A stretch of DNA of 64,000 bases from Rosellinia necatrix (lineage: Eukaryota > Ascomycota > Sordariomycetes > Xylariales > Xylariaceae): NCBI GenBank assembly GCA_021209875.1, contig JAGYVD010000007.1, positions 930,001 to 994,000 of the forward strand. Direction: 5' to 3'. Below, piece by piece: positions 12,301 to 21,856 of this stretch (position 1 is the stretch's first letter; each line of letters opens with the position of its first letter). Under the pieces are notes generated by a model, which was not told the DNA's origin, searched no databases, and worked only from the letters and a program-made list of their open reading frames with translations. Made by a program: the position numbers and the translations under genes.

Positions 12301-14901
12301 GAGCCACCAGTCGTGAATGTAGATGACATCCTGGGCCATACTAATTGCACGCGAAACATTCCACATATAGTCCCGGCCGTCCACCAGCCACTGTGCAAAG
12401 GCATTCCGTCTCACAGGGGCGAAACTTTCGAATCTATGAGGCTGATGCCAGAGGGTGTGTTTTAGCATATCCAATACCGACTGCTCGAATTGTCGTAAAA
12501 TGGTCTGGTTACGGGAGAATAACTTGATCTTTCTCTCCGCGGTGAATAGCTTCAGAGTATGGTGTTTTTCGGGCACTTCTTCATCGGCGAAATGGGCGAC
12601 CTCTTTCCCCTTGTCTTTTTCTGTATCACCCTTGATCTTTCTGCCAAACCGCCTCAGCTTGCTTTTTTTAGTCTCTACCCGAAAGAGGGGATCGACCAAG
12701 TAAACGTCATATATATTCATGGTCGCCGGTGACTCAACGACCGCGATATAATTCTGACGAACCAAAAACCATTTTCGCGAATGCCTCGCTATCACTTTCT
12801 GCGGCGTCAATACGCGCCTAAAGTCGATACCCTTCGTGGACTGGATATGCAAGTAGCATTCTTTCCCATGGAAATTACCTTCCGCCGCCAGTCGGACGCC
12901 GAGGGCAGACAACTCTAGAAATTTGCAGAGCCGATTACTGTCTGGACGAAACATGAGCCAGTGTATCATATCTTGAAGGTATCTTTCCAGAGTCGTCCGT
13001 TGCTTTTCGATGTATCGCCTTTGTACAGCAGCGGCGTTCTGGGGGTTGAGCCCGGAACCTTCCCGACCCTCTCCTAGCCCGGACGATTGTCGGCGCGGCA
13101 GGAACGTATTCATACGAGACTTCTTTTTGCCAGTGTTGGTTCGCCTTTCGAAGTCGCTCGCGGTAGCTTCAGCTGCCGTTCCCTCTCCGGCAGTTCCTTC
13201 GGCCGCGGTCGCTTCGGCCGCAGTATCATCCGCTCTCGGCCCATGGGCCCTCTCATCCTCGTCCGACTCGTCCCGGTTCTGGTACGATCTAAGGTATGGG
13301 AATGCTTTTCTAGGGAAGGCAGGTTGTTTAGGGCGGTTGCGCTGCGGTGTAGTAGTTGGCAGTGATCGATCATTCTTGAGCGAGAGCCGATACTTCCAAT
13401 GTATGTTCCAAATCTCCCGAATACTCCGAGTGACGTTCCAGGTCATCCGGCTGTTTCCGTTGCCATACTCTAGAGATATGGTGAACAAGGAATGCCGCTC
13501 GCTCGTGCTATCCTCTGGGAAGCTATCGGTAACACGTATCTTAAGCTGCTCGAGGAGAACGGGGATACGCTTATTACCGTGTTCGTCCCGTTGCAGCATA
13601 CTCGCCAGGATCATGACAGCCGGTGTTACAGCGCGTAGCTCAGAAATGAGTTCAGCCGACTTGTAAAAATCGATTTGGTCGGTCTTCCTCTTTCCCAACA
13701 TCCTGAGAGTATGCTTGACCTGTCGCCACCTCTGGGCGCCGAAAGTGGCTGCTCTCTCGGAGCCCAAAAAGGGCCTCCTCGGTGCACTGAGGGCCTCCCC
13801 ATCGGATGCGGCGCCGGCACCGGCACCACCAAACATCTCAGAAATGCGACGGCGATGGCCGGGCGTTCGAACCTGGGGGCTCTCGGCTTCTTCGGCGGTG
13901 ACATTGCCATTTCGCTGGTTACTGATCCACGAATTGCCACGTCTCCAAGCAGGCCTCCTTGCTAGCCGATCACGCCCCTCCCCCTCGGATAAACCAGCGC
14001 GGTGCTCTCCGGCGTCAGGCATGGTGGATCGTCTCACGAGGGTCTGGAAGCGGCCGGTCATACTCGGAGAGCCAATATCGTCTAGCTGTCTGGGGGTATT
14101 GGGGGCCGTAAAGACATCCAGCTGTTTCAGACGTCGCTTCATTCTCTTCCTCTTCTTCATCTTCGGGGCCTCCCTCTCCTGCCCTTCATCGCCGCTCTCT
14201 TCCACATCAGCGTCACTGCCTTGCTCCTCGCTCAGGGTATCAGGTAGATGGTAGGATCTGTTCAAGACAGGCGAGCTACCGGCAGACGCAGCTCCATACT
14301 CGGTCAGGCCCGGTGCTTTAGGCGGCTGAATAACTCCAGTGGTGCCAAGTGTCGACTTCAGCTTAGACATCCACCTTTCGCTCCGCGAGCGGCCCGTCGC
14401 ATCCGCCTCGTCCCATGAGGTCTGTCTCGAATGCGGTAGTCGTGGGGGTTCCAGTACGGTATCGGTGCCGGCAAATTGTACGCTCCGTCGGCTCGGCGAG
14501 GCGGGCTCGTCGAGAGCGTTCTCATCCTGGTCCGACACGCGTTGAACAGGGTGGCTTCGAGTCGGAAGGGAAAGTGACAGTGGGATAGGAGACAAGCGGC
14601 CCGGGGTGGCCGGGTTCGAGCCGTTCCGGGGCGAGGGGGAATAGTAGTCGTATGGTTCCCGGTCGGCCTCGCTTGCATAGTCGCGTAGTCCGCCTAGCCT
14701 CAGCTGCTCGGATAACTCGAGTATCTGGGAATGGGAGATGGGTAGGTCGCGGACGGGGACCCTGTCGCGTGGGGGGTCGGAGCTGCTGCTGGTGGTGGCA
14801 TGTGAGACGGGGACCGGCTGGTCGGAAGAGGACGGTATGGGGGGGAGATCCCCAGCACTCTGTGTCATCGGCGAGATCGAGTCATCGCGATCGAGGGACA
14901 T
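9391..14901 (-). CDS. Phospholipase D, Spo14/PLD1 type
   Basis: A single uninterrupted frame of 1836 residues. It should hydrolyse phosphatidylcholine to phosphatidic acid and choline at membranes, with roles in vesicle traffic and sporulation in the yeast homologue Spo14. Both catalytic HKD motifs are intact: HEKLCIVD at residues 948-955 and HAKTIVVD at 1257-1264, each followed by the expected glycine/serine-rich turn. A PX-like region lies around residues 450-560 and a PH-like region around 640-760, both known in this family for phosphoinositide binding. The first ~400 residues are Ser/Arg/Pro-rich and probably disordered. An Ala/Glu/Thr-rich imperfect repeat occurs near residues 560-580. 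After the second HKD lobe there is a long low-complexity stretch and a conserved-looking C-terminal segment. It is somewhat longer than yeast Spo14. The start ATG (14899-14901) is the first in the frame, and no intron is needed. Confidence 0.95.
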   Translation of the reverse strand: MSLDRDDSISPMTQSAGDLPPIPSSSDQPVPVSHATTSSSSDPPRDRVPVRDLPISHSQILELSEQLRLGGLRDYASEADREPYDYYSPSPRNGSNPATPGRLSPIPLSLSLPTRSHPVQRVSDQDENALDEPASPSRRSVQFAGTDTVLEPPRLPHSRQTSWDEADATGRSRSERWMSKLKSTLGTTGVIQPPKAPGLTEYGAASAGSSPVLNRSYHLPDTLSEEQGSDADVEESGDEGQEREAPKMKKRKRMKRRLKQLDVFTAPNTPRQLDDIGSPSMTGRFQTLVRRSTMPDAGEHRAGLSEGEGRDRLARRPAWRRGNSWISNQRNGNVTAEEAESPQVRTPGHRRRISEMFGGAGAGAASDGEALSAPRRPFLGSERAATFGAQRWRQVKHTLRMLGKRKTDQIDFYKSAELISELRAVTPAVMILASMLQRDEHGNKRIPVLLEQLKIRVTDSFPEDSTSERHSLFTISLEYGNGNSRMTWNVTRSIREIWNIHWKYRLSLKNDRSLPTTTPQRNRPKQPAFPRKAFPYLRSYQNRDESDEDERAHGPRADDTAAEATAAEGTAGEGTAAEATASDFERRTNTGKKKSRMNTFLPRRQSSGLGEGREGSGLNPQNAAAVQRRYIEKQRTTLERYLQDMIHWLMFRPDSNRLCKFLELSALGVRLAAEGNFHGKECYLHIQSTKGIDFRRVLTPQKVIARHSRKWFLVRQNYIAVVESPATMNIYDVYLVDPLFRVETKKSKLRRFGRKIKGDTEKDKGKEVAHFADEEVPEKHHTLKLFTAERKIKLFSRNQTILRQFEQSVLDMLKHTLWHQPHRFESFAPVRRNAFAQWLVDGRDYMWNVSRAISMAQDVIYIHDWWLSPELYMRRPACISQKWRLDRLLQKKAREGVKVFIIVYRNVEQAIPIDSEYTKFSLLNLHTNIMVQRSPNQLKKNQFFYAHHEKLCIVDHDVAFIGGIDLCFGRWDNPQHPLNDNLSTGMEPGQDVTQDGEDYQLFPGKDYSNPRVLDFYKLNEPYAEMYDRSRVPRMPWHDISMQVTGQPARDLTRHFVQRWNYLRRERKPTRPTPFLLPPPDANESDLANLGLSGTCEVQMLRSAGDWSLGFPKDIREHSILTAYVKIIEESDHFVYMENQFFITSTETLNTKVVNRIGDALVERIIRAHQKGEDWRCCILIPLMPGFQNTVDQAEGSSVRLIMQFQYRSICRGPHSIFGRLEAAGINPEDYISFFSLRTWGRMGKKNDALVTEQLYIHAKTIVVDDRVALIGSANINERSMLGNRDSETACIVRDADMMWSTMGGKSYRVGRFAHTLRMRLMREHLGLDVDVITEEDRGTDINAAAAFEAEMDRMYDEGYRYPNAGGSAGAQSSTHYERPDIHATRSFNHDAPLPEDGPHSSSASSSSKGKSPERDTRVYENTSHDRDVEGYGADHWKDAQEKGQDLGRDSAVINGREVLYQPGQPARSSTKLSSNGSNGAMPAKADRTSRNGNGELPPATSGRSSRLPVGAQLAPLPVLDDTDIGGPALGINESRRPSSESLNPLISDIAPAKIDKDCMRDPLNSVFWDDVWTRVARNNTLLYRRVFRCMPDNEVSTWKDYHEYDDYARRFSESMFGTKGEANAPKSQMAGIGGAAASVGVPTIATVDGDIAEKSQPERPTTGLESPPKAPVAHGFLETLNEKAELPESDQPAEQSDLSPETEKVTTKPSLETPSPVHLSFPPLEGQPDGVYLEAQSDRRRDRRTTFSASEKSAQGSYSESTIYNQNSMKRRRRATTKGSRRGPTFPSDLVSREDAEECCSMIQGHLVQFPYDWLEGEEKDNHWLYQADLLAPKEI

Positions 14902-15270
14902 TGTTCATGAGGCAATGTCGATTCGAGGGGGAGGCAGTCGGGCGGGGAGGGGAGGGGAGACAGCGCCTTTAGTCCTCGGGAACGAATGCCGCCAGCGAGC
15001 TCGAGGATGCAATTGGCGGATACCGGTCGTCCGGCTCGCTGTCTTGGTTGCCTTTACTGTTTTTATTGTTTCTACTGTTTCTATTGTTACTGTCGCCGTC
15101 CTCGTTGTCGCCGCGATTGTGGTTGCTCAGTGCATACCTCATAGGAAGCTGCGCTGTGGCATGTGATGAAGCAACACCAGTCGGTGATGGCCACCCGGTG
15201 GTATCGCAAATGCAGAGCACCCCCGATATGCAAGGTGTTGTGTGTCTGGCAGTGTTTTGGGGGATATCTG

Positions 15271-15305
15271 CCTGTCCTGTCTTGTCTTGTCTTGTCTTGT
15301 CTTGT
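15271..15305. repeat. Pentanucleotide microsatellite (TGTCT)n
   Basis: Five exact TGTCT units (15276-15300) are flanked on each side by a TGTCC unit, so seven units in all. It lies about 370 bp upstream of the phospholipase D start codon. Confidence 0.9.
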
Positions 15306-16073
15306 CCGGTCTGGCTGGATTGGAATGCACACACGAGAGCAGCTGGCGATGTGATTGTTGTTAGCCACTGTGCTAGGCTAGTTAGTTTATGTCTGCTCTA
15401 CACTAAACCGTGGTTTGAATGCAACGTCAATCATAAAGTCGAATTGGGGATGAGGTTCGGGGGCTTGTCTGCCAAAGTTCGATGTTACCTAACCTACCTA
15501 AGCAGGTAGGTCTCCTGCGCTAGTTACCCAGGAATAATTATCAGTTCAAGTACACGCCGGTACCTAGTAGTCTCAAGCCTCAGCTGCAGGGTACTTGGGC
15601 AGGGTTGAGGGATGTACCGCACTAACGAACCGCGACCTGCCTCAGGTACTGTACTTACCTCCCTAAGTAACTTACCCAAGGCAGGTCATTTACGAGAATA
15701 TCCATGTCCTTTTACGATATCTCCTACCTACTCTACTAATTGACGCCTGCAAAATAAGACTACCACTCCGAGCCCTAGATAGGACAAGCATAGCTAGTCC
15801 AGGAACTGTGTATGTGCTACTATTTCTAGTGCAGGCGTGTGGACGAAACGCCGTGAAGTCAGCTACAGGCATTACTAGATACCTGCAGGTGTACCAACCT
15901 CCTAGCCCTAGGTACCTACCCGCGGTAATATGGCTTTACCCCTATACACTGACTGCAAACCGCTTGTTTTGTTCCAATGGCCACATTTATTATTCTGGCT
16001 ACTCTGTACTACAAACAAACATGTAATCGTTCCCACCTGGTAGAAGCAACTACTAAAATGACCACTGTCATCC

Positions 16074-16100
16074 AGAGAGTAGAGAGTAGAGAGTAGAGTA
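16074..16100. repeat. Short tandem repeat (GAGAGTA)n
   Basis: Three copies of GAGAGTA followed by a partial GAGTAGTA unit. Confidence 0.8.
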
Positions 16101-16179
16101 GTACTTTGTCACACGTTGCACTATATGTGCACCTACTTCACTGGGCCCTCTGTAGATCTACAGTGGGTCTCGGTGAGGT

Positions 16180-16215
16180 AACTCGATGGCGAACTCGATG
16201 GCGAACTCGATAGCG
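16180..16215. repeat. 12-bp tandem repeat, three copies
   Basis: Three adjacent copies of AACTCGATGGCG (16180-16191, 16192-16203, 16204-16215). The last has one G-to-A change. Confidence 0.85.
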
Positions 16216-16832
16216 ACAGGTATATAGTAAGACCCACCGACCTCCTGTCACAATAAAAAGAGGACTTGACACGTGCCTAAGTACCTAATGCAGTTGACCA
16301 GCCAGAAGTTGTACCGAAGCACGCCATGCTAACCCGACTTGACACCAGCACCAAAGAATATATAAGTATCTACCACCGGCTAGGCCATTATACATGTAAT
16401 ACTTAATCAATGTCTCGCCAACCTAAATGTATAGTTATATATATGAATGCAAAGTGCTCTCTATCATCAAGCTTTACAACAGCTTTACAACGGCCCCTTG
16501 TTCTAGTCCTCCAGCACTGCCCATATTACCCTTTCAGCCAGCCCCTTCCGAAAGGCACTCAAGTGCTCACGCGCGTGTGGTTCGTCTTTGGCCCAATGCA
16601 CAACGCATTGTACGTGTTCTTGCAGAAATTTAGAGCAAGGAACCAAACCCTCAGTGAACAAGACAAAGTCAGCTCGGACAGTATAAACTCGTTGTAGCCG
16701 TTGCCTTGTCGTATTGAACAACCATATTTTAAACCTCGATTCACAATAATACGAAGCAGCAGCACTCTATCCTACACCATAACTAACATCACAGATCACA
16801 GAACACAGCCTCAAAACCTACATAAATTTATC

Positions 16833-17021
16833 ATGTGTCGGTACACTATCACGGCTTTTGTATGTGGTTGCCGAGCTCCCGGCACGAGGCTCGATCACAC
16901 ATGCCGAAATCCGCGCGATGGATGTCGAGAGGATGCAAACATCCTCATTCTCCCTCGGCGGTGCGACGATATACGAAATCATGCAAGCGAGAGCCAGTCG
17001 TCCTCGGGAAGCCGGCGGTAG
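16833..17021 (+). CDS. Small cysteine-containing protein, 62 residues, uncharacterised
   Basis: The frame starts MCRYTITAFVCGCRAPG and has six Cys in 62 residues (positions 2, 11, 13, 24, 31, 44). Short fungal proteins that begin MCRYTI- and carry a CGC motif recur in ascomycete genomes and are unnamed; that resemblance is the main reason to call this a gene. There is no signal peptide, so it is probably not a secreted effector. Paired Cys and a His suggest metal binding, but this is inference. The open frame continues upstream to 16701, but ATG 16833 fits the family start. A further exon cannot be excluded. Confidence 0.45.
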   Translation: MCRYTITAFVCGCRAPGTRLDHTCRNPRDGCREDANILILPRRCDDIRNHASESQSSSGSRR

Positions 17022-17626
17022 CATACCTATTGTTCTCGTTGTCGGTATGCTGGGAACGGGGATCCGTTCTAGTAAAGTTCAATTATTCAAGCTTAATAAC
17101 TAGTAGAAATAACGTGCACATATACCTGGCTAACCATTCTGTATTTTCGCGACTAGGGCCGCAAATTACTCTAGGTAAGGCAGAGTGAGAGTAATTTACC
17201 TCAAATTGAGTTTTAGTAGGAGTAACTTACTTTACTTACCTTTAGGCTTCATTGGCTCACTCTTACTTCCACGTTTTTTAAGTATACCTAATAAATTGCT
17301 CCAAATAGAAGTGAAAATAGAAAATGATACCTAAAATTACAACCTTCCTTATTTCTTTCCAATAAAAATGAAGGTTCAAGCAATCTACTTCAATCTAAGC
17401 AGAGTAAATTTCCCCGAGCAAGAAGAGTAAGGGTAAAGAGTAGTACTCAAAACTACAGCCCTGGTCGTGACGTAAACTAGCTACCCGACCCGACCATACT
17501 AGGTTCAGTCGAGGGTAGTCAATTCCATCTCAAACGTTGTTCTTCGGTCAGGTCGTCTGGGACTCGTCGTGAGAGGGAGAGGGAAGAGGGGAGAGGGAAG
17601 GGGGGAGAGGGGAGAGGGGGCTACCC
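17022..17626. other. Intergenic region with purine-rich tract
   Basis: No gene seen. Positions 17160-17260 again carry TACCTA/TAGGTA-type words. A near-pure AG tract spans about 17570-17620 and abuts the 3' end of the transporter gene, so the transporter mRNA would carry a CT-rich 3' end there. Confidence 0.6.
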
Positions 17627-19918
17627 CTAATCCCGATTGTCAGCCTCAAGTTCGACGTCACCTTCTAGCCATATCTCATGGCCATTACCCTCCCTCACCC
17701 AGAAGCTGACCATCACCCCGACGATCGCCACGACAGTCATCCCCCAGAACACTCCCCCCGACAAGCCCATGGCTCAGCCCCAGCCCGTAAAGCCATCCAC
17801 CAGCAACGGGACCGATCGTCCTCGCCAAGCTGCTCGCGCTCTGCCCCAACCCATGAACCGTACTCAGCACGCTCGGGTGGGGCGTGCAGTTGTTCACCAG
17901 GATAGTCTGCCCGGGGAGCGCGAAGGTGCGCGCCGAGACCTGCACGAGCAGCACGCTCCCGATGGCCACCCAGATGGCCGGGCCGGTCTTCTGGCTCGGG
18001 GGCGCGGTCGAGCTGGGCACGACGGACAGGTACGGCACGGCGAAGTACGTGACGGGGAAGAGGAAGAGGAAGGCGCGCCACGAGCGCAGCACCCCGAGCC
18101 GCGACGACAGCCGCGGGTACAGGAACAGCTGCATCAGGATGCCGATGGCGCCCAGGAGTGCCATGGCGAGGCCAATGGACCGCGGCGGGAGGCCCAGGCC
18201 GCCCGTGAACCGGAAGGGGGGGCGCGGCTCGAAGCCCGCCGGGTCCGGGTCCGCCGGGTCGTACACCGGCGTGGACAGGAACACGGCCCACAGCGAGTTG
18301 AACGTGCCGACGTGGAACGCGAGGAAGAAGTGCGACGCGAACGTGAAGACTACGTTGCGCGTGAAGATGCGCCGGAAAGGCAGCTTGCTCGTGTAGCACC
18401 GGCCCGCGGCCGGCTGCTTCGGTGCCGAGTCGGTTGAGTCCCGCGGCGTTCCGGGAGAAAGCTCGTAGTCGACAGCATCGATGCCCGCGTCGTAGGGGGT
18501 GTAGGCGATCGTATCGCTGTCCCGGCGGAACAGCTTCCGCAATTTTCGGCCTAGAATAATGCCGACGTCGCGTTTATCACGGAGGGAGTCGTGGGTCTGG
18601 AGCCGTGAGCAACTGGTCTCTTGGGGCGGGAGCAAATCGGTAGCCTTACCTCCTCGAGCATCAGCCAGCATAACAACAAGGCAGTGCCCAGGCATACGGC
18701 ACTGACGATGTTGGGTGTTGCGTAAGGGAATCTTTTGAAGAATTCCACATCCCCGAATATGTCAGGATAAGAGCCAGCTGGGTCGGATAGAATACCACCA
18801 AGAATTGGACCGATGATGACCCCGATATTAAAGGTCATAGGCAAGATAAGGAATGCCCTAGACTGATATCTGCAAAGAAGGTTAGTTTTTGTGTGCTGCC
18901 TACTTTCCGAACCAGCGGGGAATTTTGGCCTACTTCTTTTCACGGATGGTCTCGCTTATCCTGCGAGTTGAGTAGTCAGCATAAGAACATAAGAAAGAGT
19001 ATTAGTGCATTGAGCAGAGAGACGCCTACATTGTCCTCAAAACGCCGATATTGCCGTTCGTAATGCCACCAATGGATCTGAAGAACAGAGCCTGGTGGAA
19101 ACTGGTAGAGAAACCAAAACCAAGACATGAGATCACTAGGCCACGTTCATCAGAATATGGCTATATATCAGGTCATAAGGCCTACAGAGACTGACGAGTA
19201 CCCAGGAGCCCGATCAAGATGACGGTCTTGCGGCCAGCGATCTTTGAGTCCGCTACACGTCCCCATAACATAGCAGTGAAAAATTGGGCGGCTGTGAAGC
19301 TAGCATGCAAAACACCTGCTTGACCAGATATGATGGCATCGGGAAGGGTAGGGTCGACTTCACGCGGAGATGAGTTAGTCTGTTATTTCCTCGCGGATAA
19401 GTCGCGGGTTGCCAAGTGATCACGGCAAAAAGCAAAGGAATTGACTCTCGAGATCACTTACACCACCGTAGTTGGTAAAACATGTAGGCCTATCCGCGCA
19501 CTTAATAACCGCCATCTAAGCGCGGAACCCAACCCATTCCAGCCATGAGCCGAGACATGCTTACCTGCAGCGAAGTTTGCGTCAGCGGCTCGCTAAGCCG
19601 AGCAAGTGTAATGACGATCAATTGATCTTTCCTGGGCAATTCCTTCCACCCGACCACATCAACGGAAGTATGCAGCCGCTGGATTTCACGATCCTCGGAG
19701 GAATTCGTCGCCAACGCCCCGGTGTTGATGCGCAGGGTATTGGGCCGAGAGGCGACAACGCAAAGGTTTCGTTCGCTATCACCTCCATCCCTAGCATCGA
19801 ATCCACGGCCGCCGGCATCACCAGTTGAATGCCCCGGCGAGTCGAGGCTATGCCGGCTCAAAGCGTCATGCGACTCAGAGCCATCCTGGTCGAGCGCATC
19901 ATAGCCGGACCCAACCAT
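17627..19918 (-). CDS. Major facilitator superfamily transporter with a C-terminal +1 frameshift
   Basis: Seven exons, read on the minus strand: 19918-19565, 19489-19462 (28 bp), 19357-19202, 19135-19030, 18960-18934 (27 bp), 18869-18650 and 18596 onward. The six introns are 53-104 bp, and all phases join cleanly. The encoded protein has a hydrophilic N-terminus of about 95 residues, then multiple membrane segments. The first half has the MFS loop motif (GRVADSKIAGRKT), and a large central loop separates the two halves. It resembles ascomycete MFS proteins related to zinc-induced facilitator and Tpo1-like multidrug porters; the substrate is unknown. In the frame as sequenced the protein is 600 residues and ends at 17685 after a charged, non-membrane tail. 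Dropping one G from the G6 run (C6 at 17754-17759 on the plus strand) would instead give a normal last membrane segment and end at 17627-17629. It is either a base-calling error or a real inactivating change. ATG 19918 is the first in frame. Confidence 0.85.
17754..17759 (-). other. G6 homopolymer at apparent frameshift in the transporter
   Basis: On the coding strand GTC is followed by six G. With five G the frame continues into a hydrophobic segment and an EGNGHEIWLEGD-type tail typical of this transporter family. With six it runs into arginine/glycine-rich sequence and stops at 17685. Confidence 0.8.
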
Positions 19919-20204
19919 GGGCAATCGGATTCTTGGCTCTCGGTGCGGGGTAAAGGATGTGAACCACGGTACTCGCAGGTTGCTTTTTCTGCCCTGCGCT
20001 AATACGTGACGGTGATTTGGCCCCTATGCCAGAGGTCAAATGTCTCTGCACAGCTGCAAGGATGTCTCTATGTTCCGAGTTGCAGCCTTTACTTGACACG
20101 CTCTCTCTCGAAGCTCGAGACAATGGGCTACCAATGGTTACGTTTATGCGAGCAAGAATTGTGCGCTGTCAATAACCCCAACAGAAAGCCTGGCTAAGCA
20201 CGAA
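19919..20204. promoter_or_regulatory. Presumed promoter of the MFS transporter, ending at the AT-rich boundary
   Basis: This is the only normal-composition DNA between the transporter start codon and the AT-rich block. It is under 300 bp, so the promoter lies directly against presumed heterochromatin. No specific binding site is claimed. Confidence 0.5.
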
Positions 20205-21588
20205 AAAAACTAATTTAAAAATCTTTTTATAATATATTAAAATTATTTATAATAATGTAAATAAAATTATATTGTTTATTTAGAAGCTATATATATTTTA
20301 TTAAAAAATTAATTAATATTTTTTAAATAAATAATACTAAATTATTATTTTTTTAAAAGATTATAAATAATAAATTTAAAAAGCTTTTATAAATATATAA
20401 TTATGTAATAATTATTAAAATTATTTTGATTAAAATGTAAAATAAGAAATAAATGAAAAAAACTATTAAATTATTATATTGAAAATTTTCTTTAAAATAA
20501 ATATAAATATAATATAATTTATAAAAACTAGCATTAAATTTAAAAAAGAAATAATTAAAATAGTTAAAATTATTATTTTTGAATCTATTATTTAATAAAA
20601 GTTTTCAAATAAAACTTAAGCTGTTTAAGCTATAAAAAAAATGATAAAAAAACAAAACAAAACATGATAAAAAAACCAAAAAAAACTGCTTATAATATAA
20701 AGAATTAAATTATTTTATTAAATTATATTTTATAAAGCTAATAAGGAGGCTTAATATTCATATAAAGAATATAAAAATAAAAAAAAGAGTAAACATAAGC
20801 AATAGAAAAAATTAAAAAATAAATAATTGTTTGAAAAGAAATTTTCTTAAAAATTAATATAAATTTTAAAAAAAAATGATTATTAAATAATTTATAAACA
20901 GCTGATTTTTTATGATTAATATATTTTTAAAAAAATATAATTTTAGTCACAGATAACTGGTTGGCCAATTAGGCATATGGCACGGACCAGTATCCGTACA
21001 CCTGTTGCCAACTGGAGCACACAGACCAGCTGTAGCGTATAGACTGGACCTACTCCACACACCTGCACTTAGCTAGAATTCTAGTGGGCTAATTCTTTTT
21101 ATTTATTTATTTTTTGTTTATTTATAGATTTTTTATATAATATATTATTTATTATTAAAGCTTTAACTTTTTATTTATAATTAATATAATAGTTTATAAA
21201 TTATTTTATATTAAAACATTAGGACTGTTTTTTTCAAATATTTTTTAAACAAAAACAACAAAATAATATCAACTTTTTTTATTAATAATACTTATAAACA
21301 TATTAAAAATTTGGCATGTTAAAACGCTATTTTATTACACAAAGTTTTTAAATTACCGGTATACTTTATTAAAACATTTTTAATAATATATTTAAAACTA
21401 AATATATTTAAATTATTTTAAAAAAACTTAATATAATATATATAATTATTAAAATTAATATTAAAACTAAAACTATATAAAATTTGCTGTTTAACTTTGT
21501 TTAAATTTTTTTTTTATAAATTAAAACTTTAAACTTTTAAGCTGCTTTATATAATAAAACTTATAAAACTTTTTTATAAAATAGTTAG
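20205..21588. other. AT-rich DNA of unassigned origin with one preserved island
   Basis: RIP-like sequence between the gene region and the first family-B fragment. A preserved island of normal composition lies at about 20945-21090, with clusters such as GGTTGGCCAATTAGG; it matches nothing else I could find in the window. No gene seen. Confidence 0.55.
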
Positions 21589-21856
21589 TATAATAGCTGC
21601 AATAGCAGCAGTTGGAACAAAACCCAATTATACTTATATATTAGGAAAAAAAACTAAAGTTTAAAAAAAAAAGAACTATATATAGGACCGCGGCCAGAAT
21701 TTTTATTTGTATATATTATTAATTATTTATTATATAACTAGCTTATTATATTTATTATTTCATTATTATATTTATTTAGCCAGGGAATTAATTAAAAGCT
21801 GCTAAGCTATTTATTTATTTAGTTAATAAAAGCTATTATAGCTGTAAGCTATAATA
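21589..21856 (-). repeat. Family-B 3' LTR, heavily RIP-mutated
   Basis: About 268 bp. It aligns end to end with the LTR at 23178-23447; the differences are overwhelmingly C-to-T and G-to-A (for example GGCTGTGGGCCGTGACA against AGCTGTAAGCTATAATA). Confidence 0.85.

Larger units (their letters stand above)
14902..16832. other. Intergenic region rich in TACCTA/TAGGTA words and short tandem repeats
   Basis: No supportable gene in 1.9 kb. The left end is the promoter side of the phospholipase D gene. From about 15480 to 16300 the sequence is crowded with CTACCT, AGGTAC and CCTAGG words on both strands. It also holds three short tandem repeats, listed separately. Short reading frames here look random. 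Confidence 0.6.

Noticed and set aside
13010..13666. 218-codon plus-strand frame
   Set aside because: It is the antisense shadow of the phospholipase D gene; the reverse frame carries the conserved domains.
17637..18437. Long plus-strand open frame of 266 codons
   Set aside because: It is antisense to the transporter exon and is a charged, low-complexity by-product of GC-rich codon usage.
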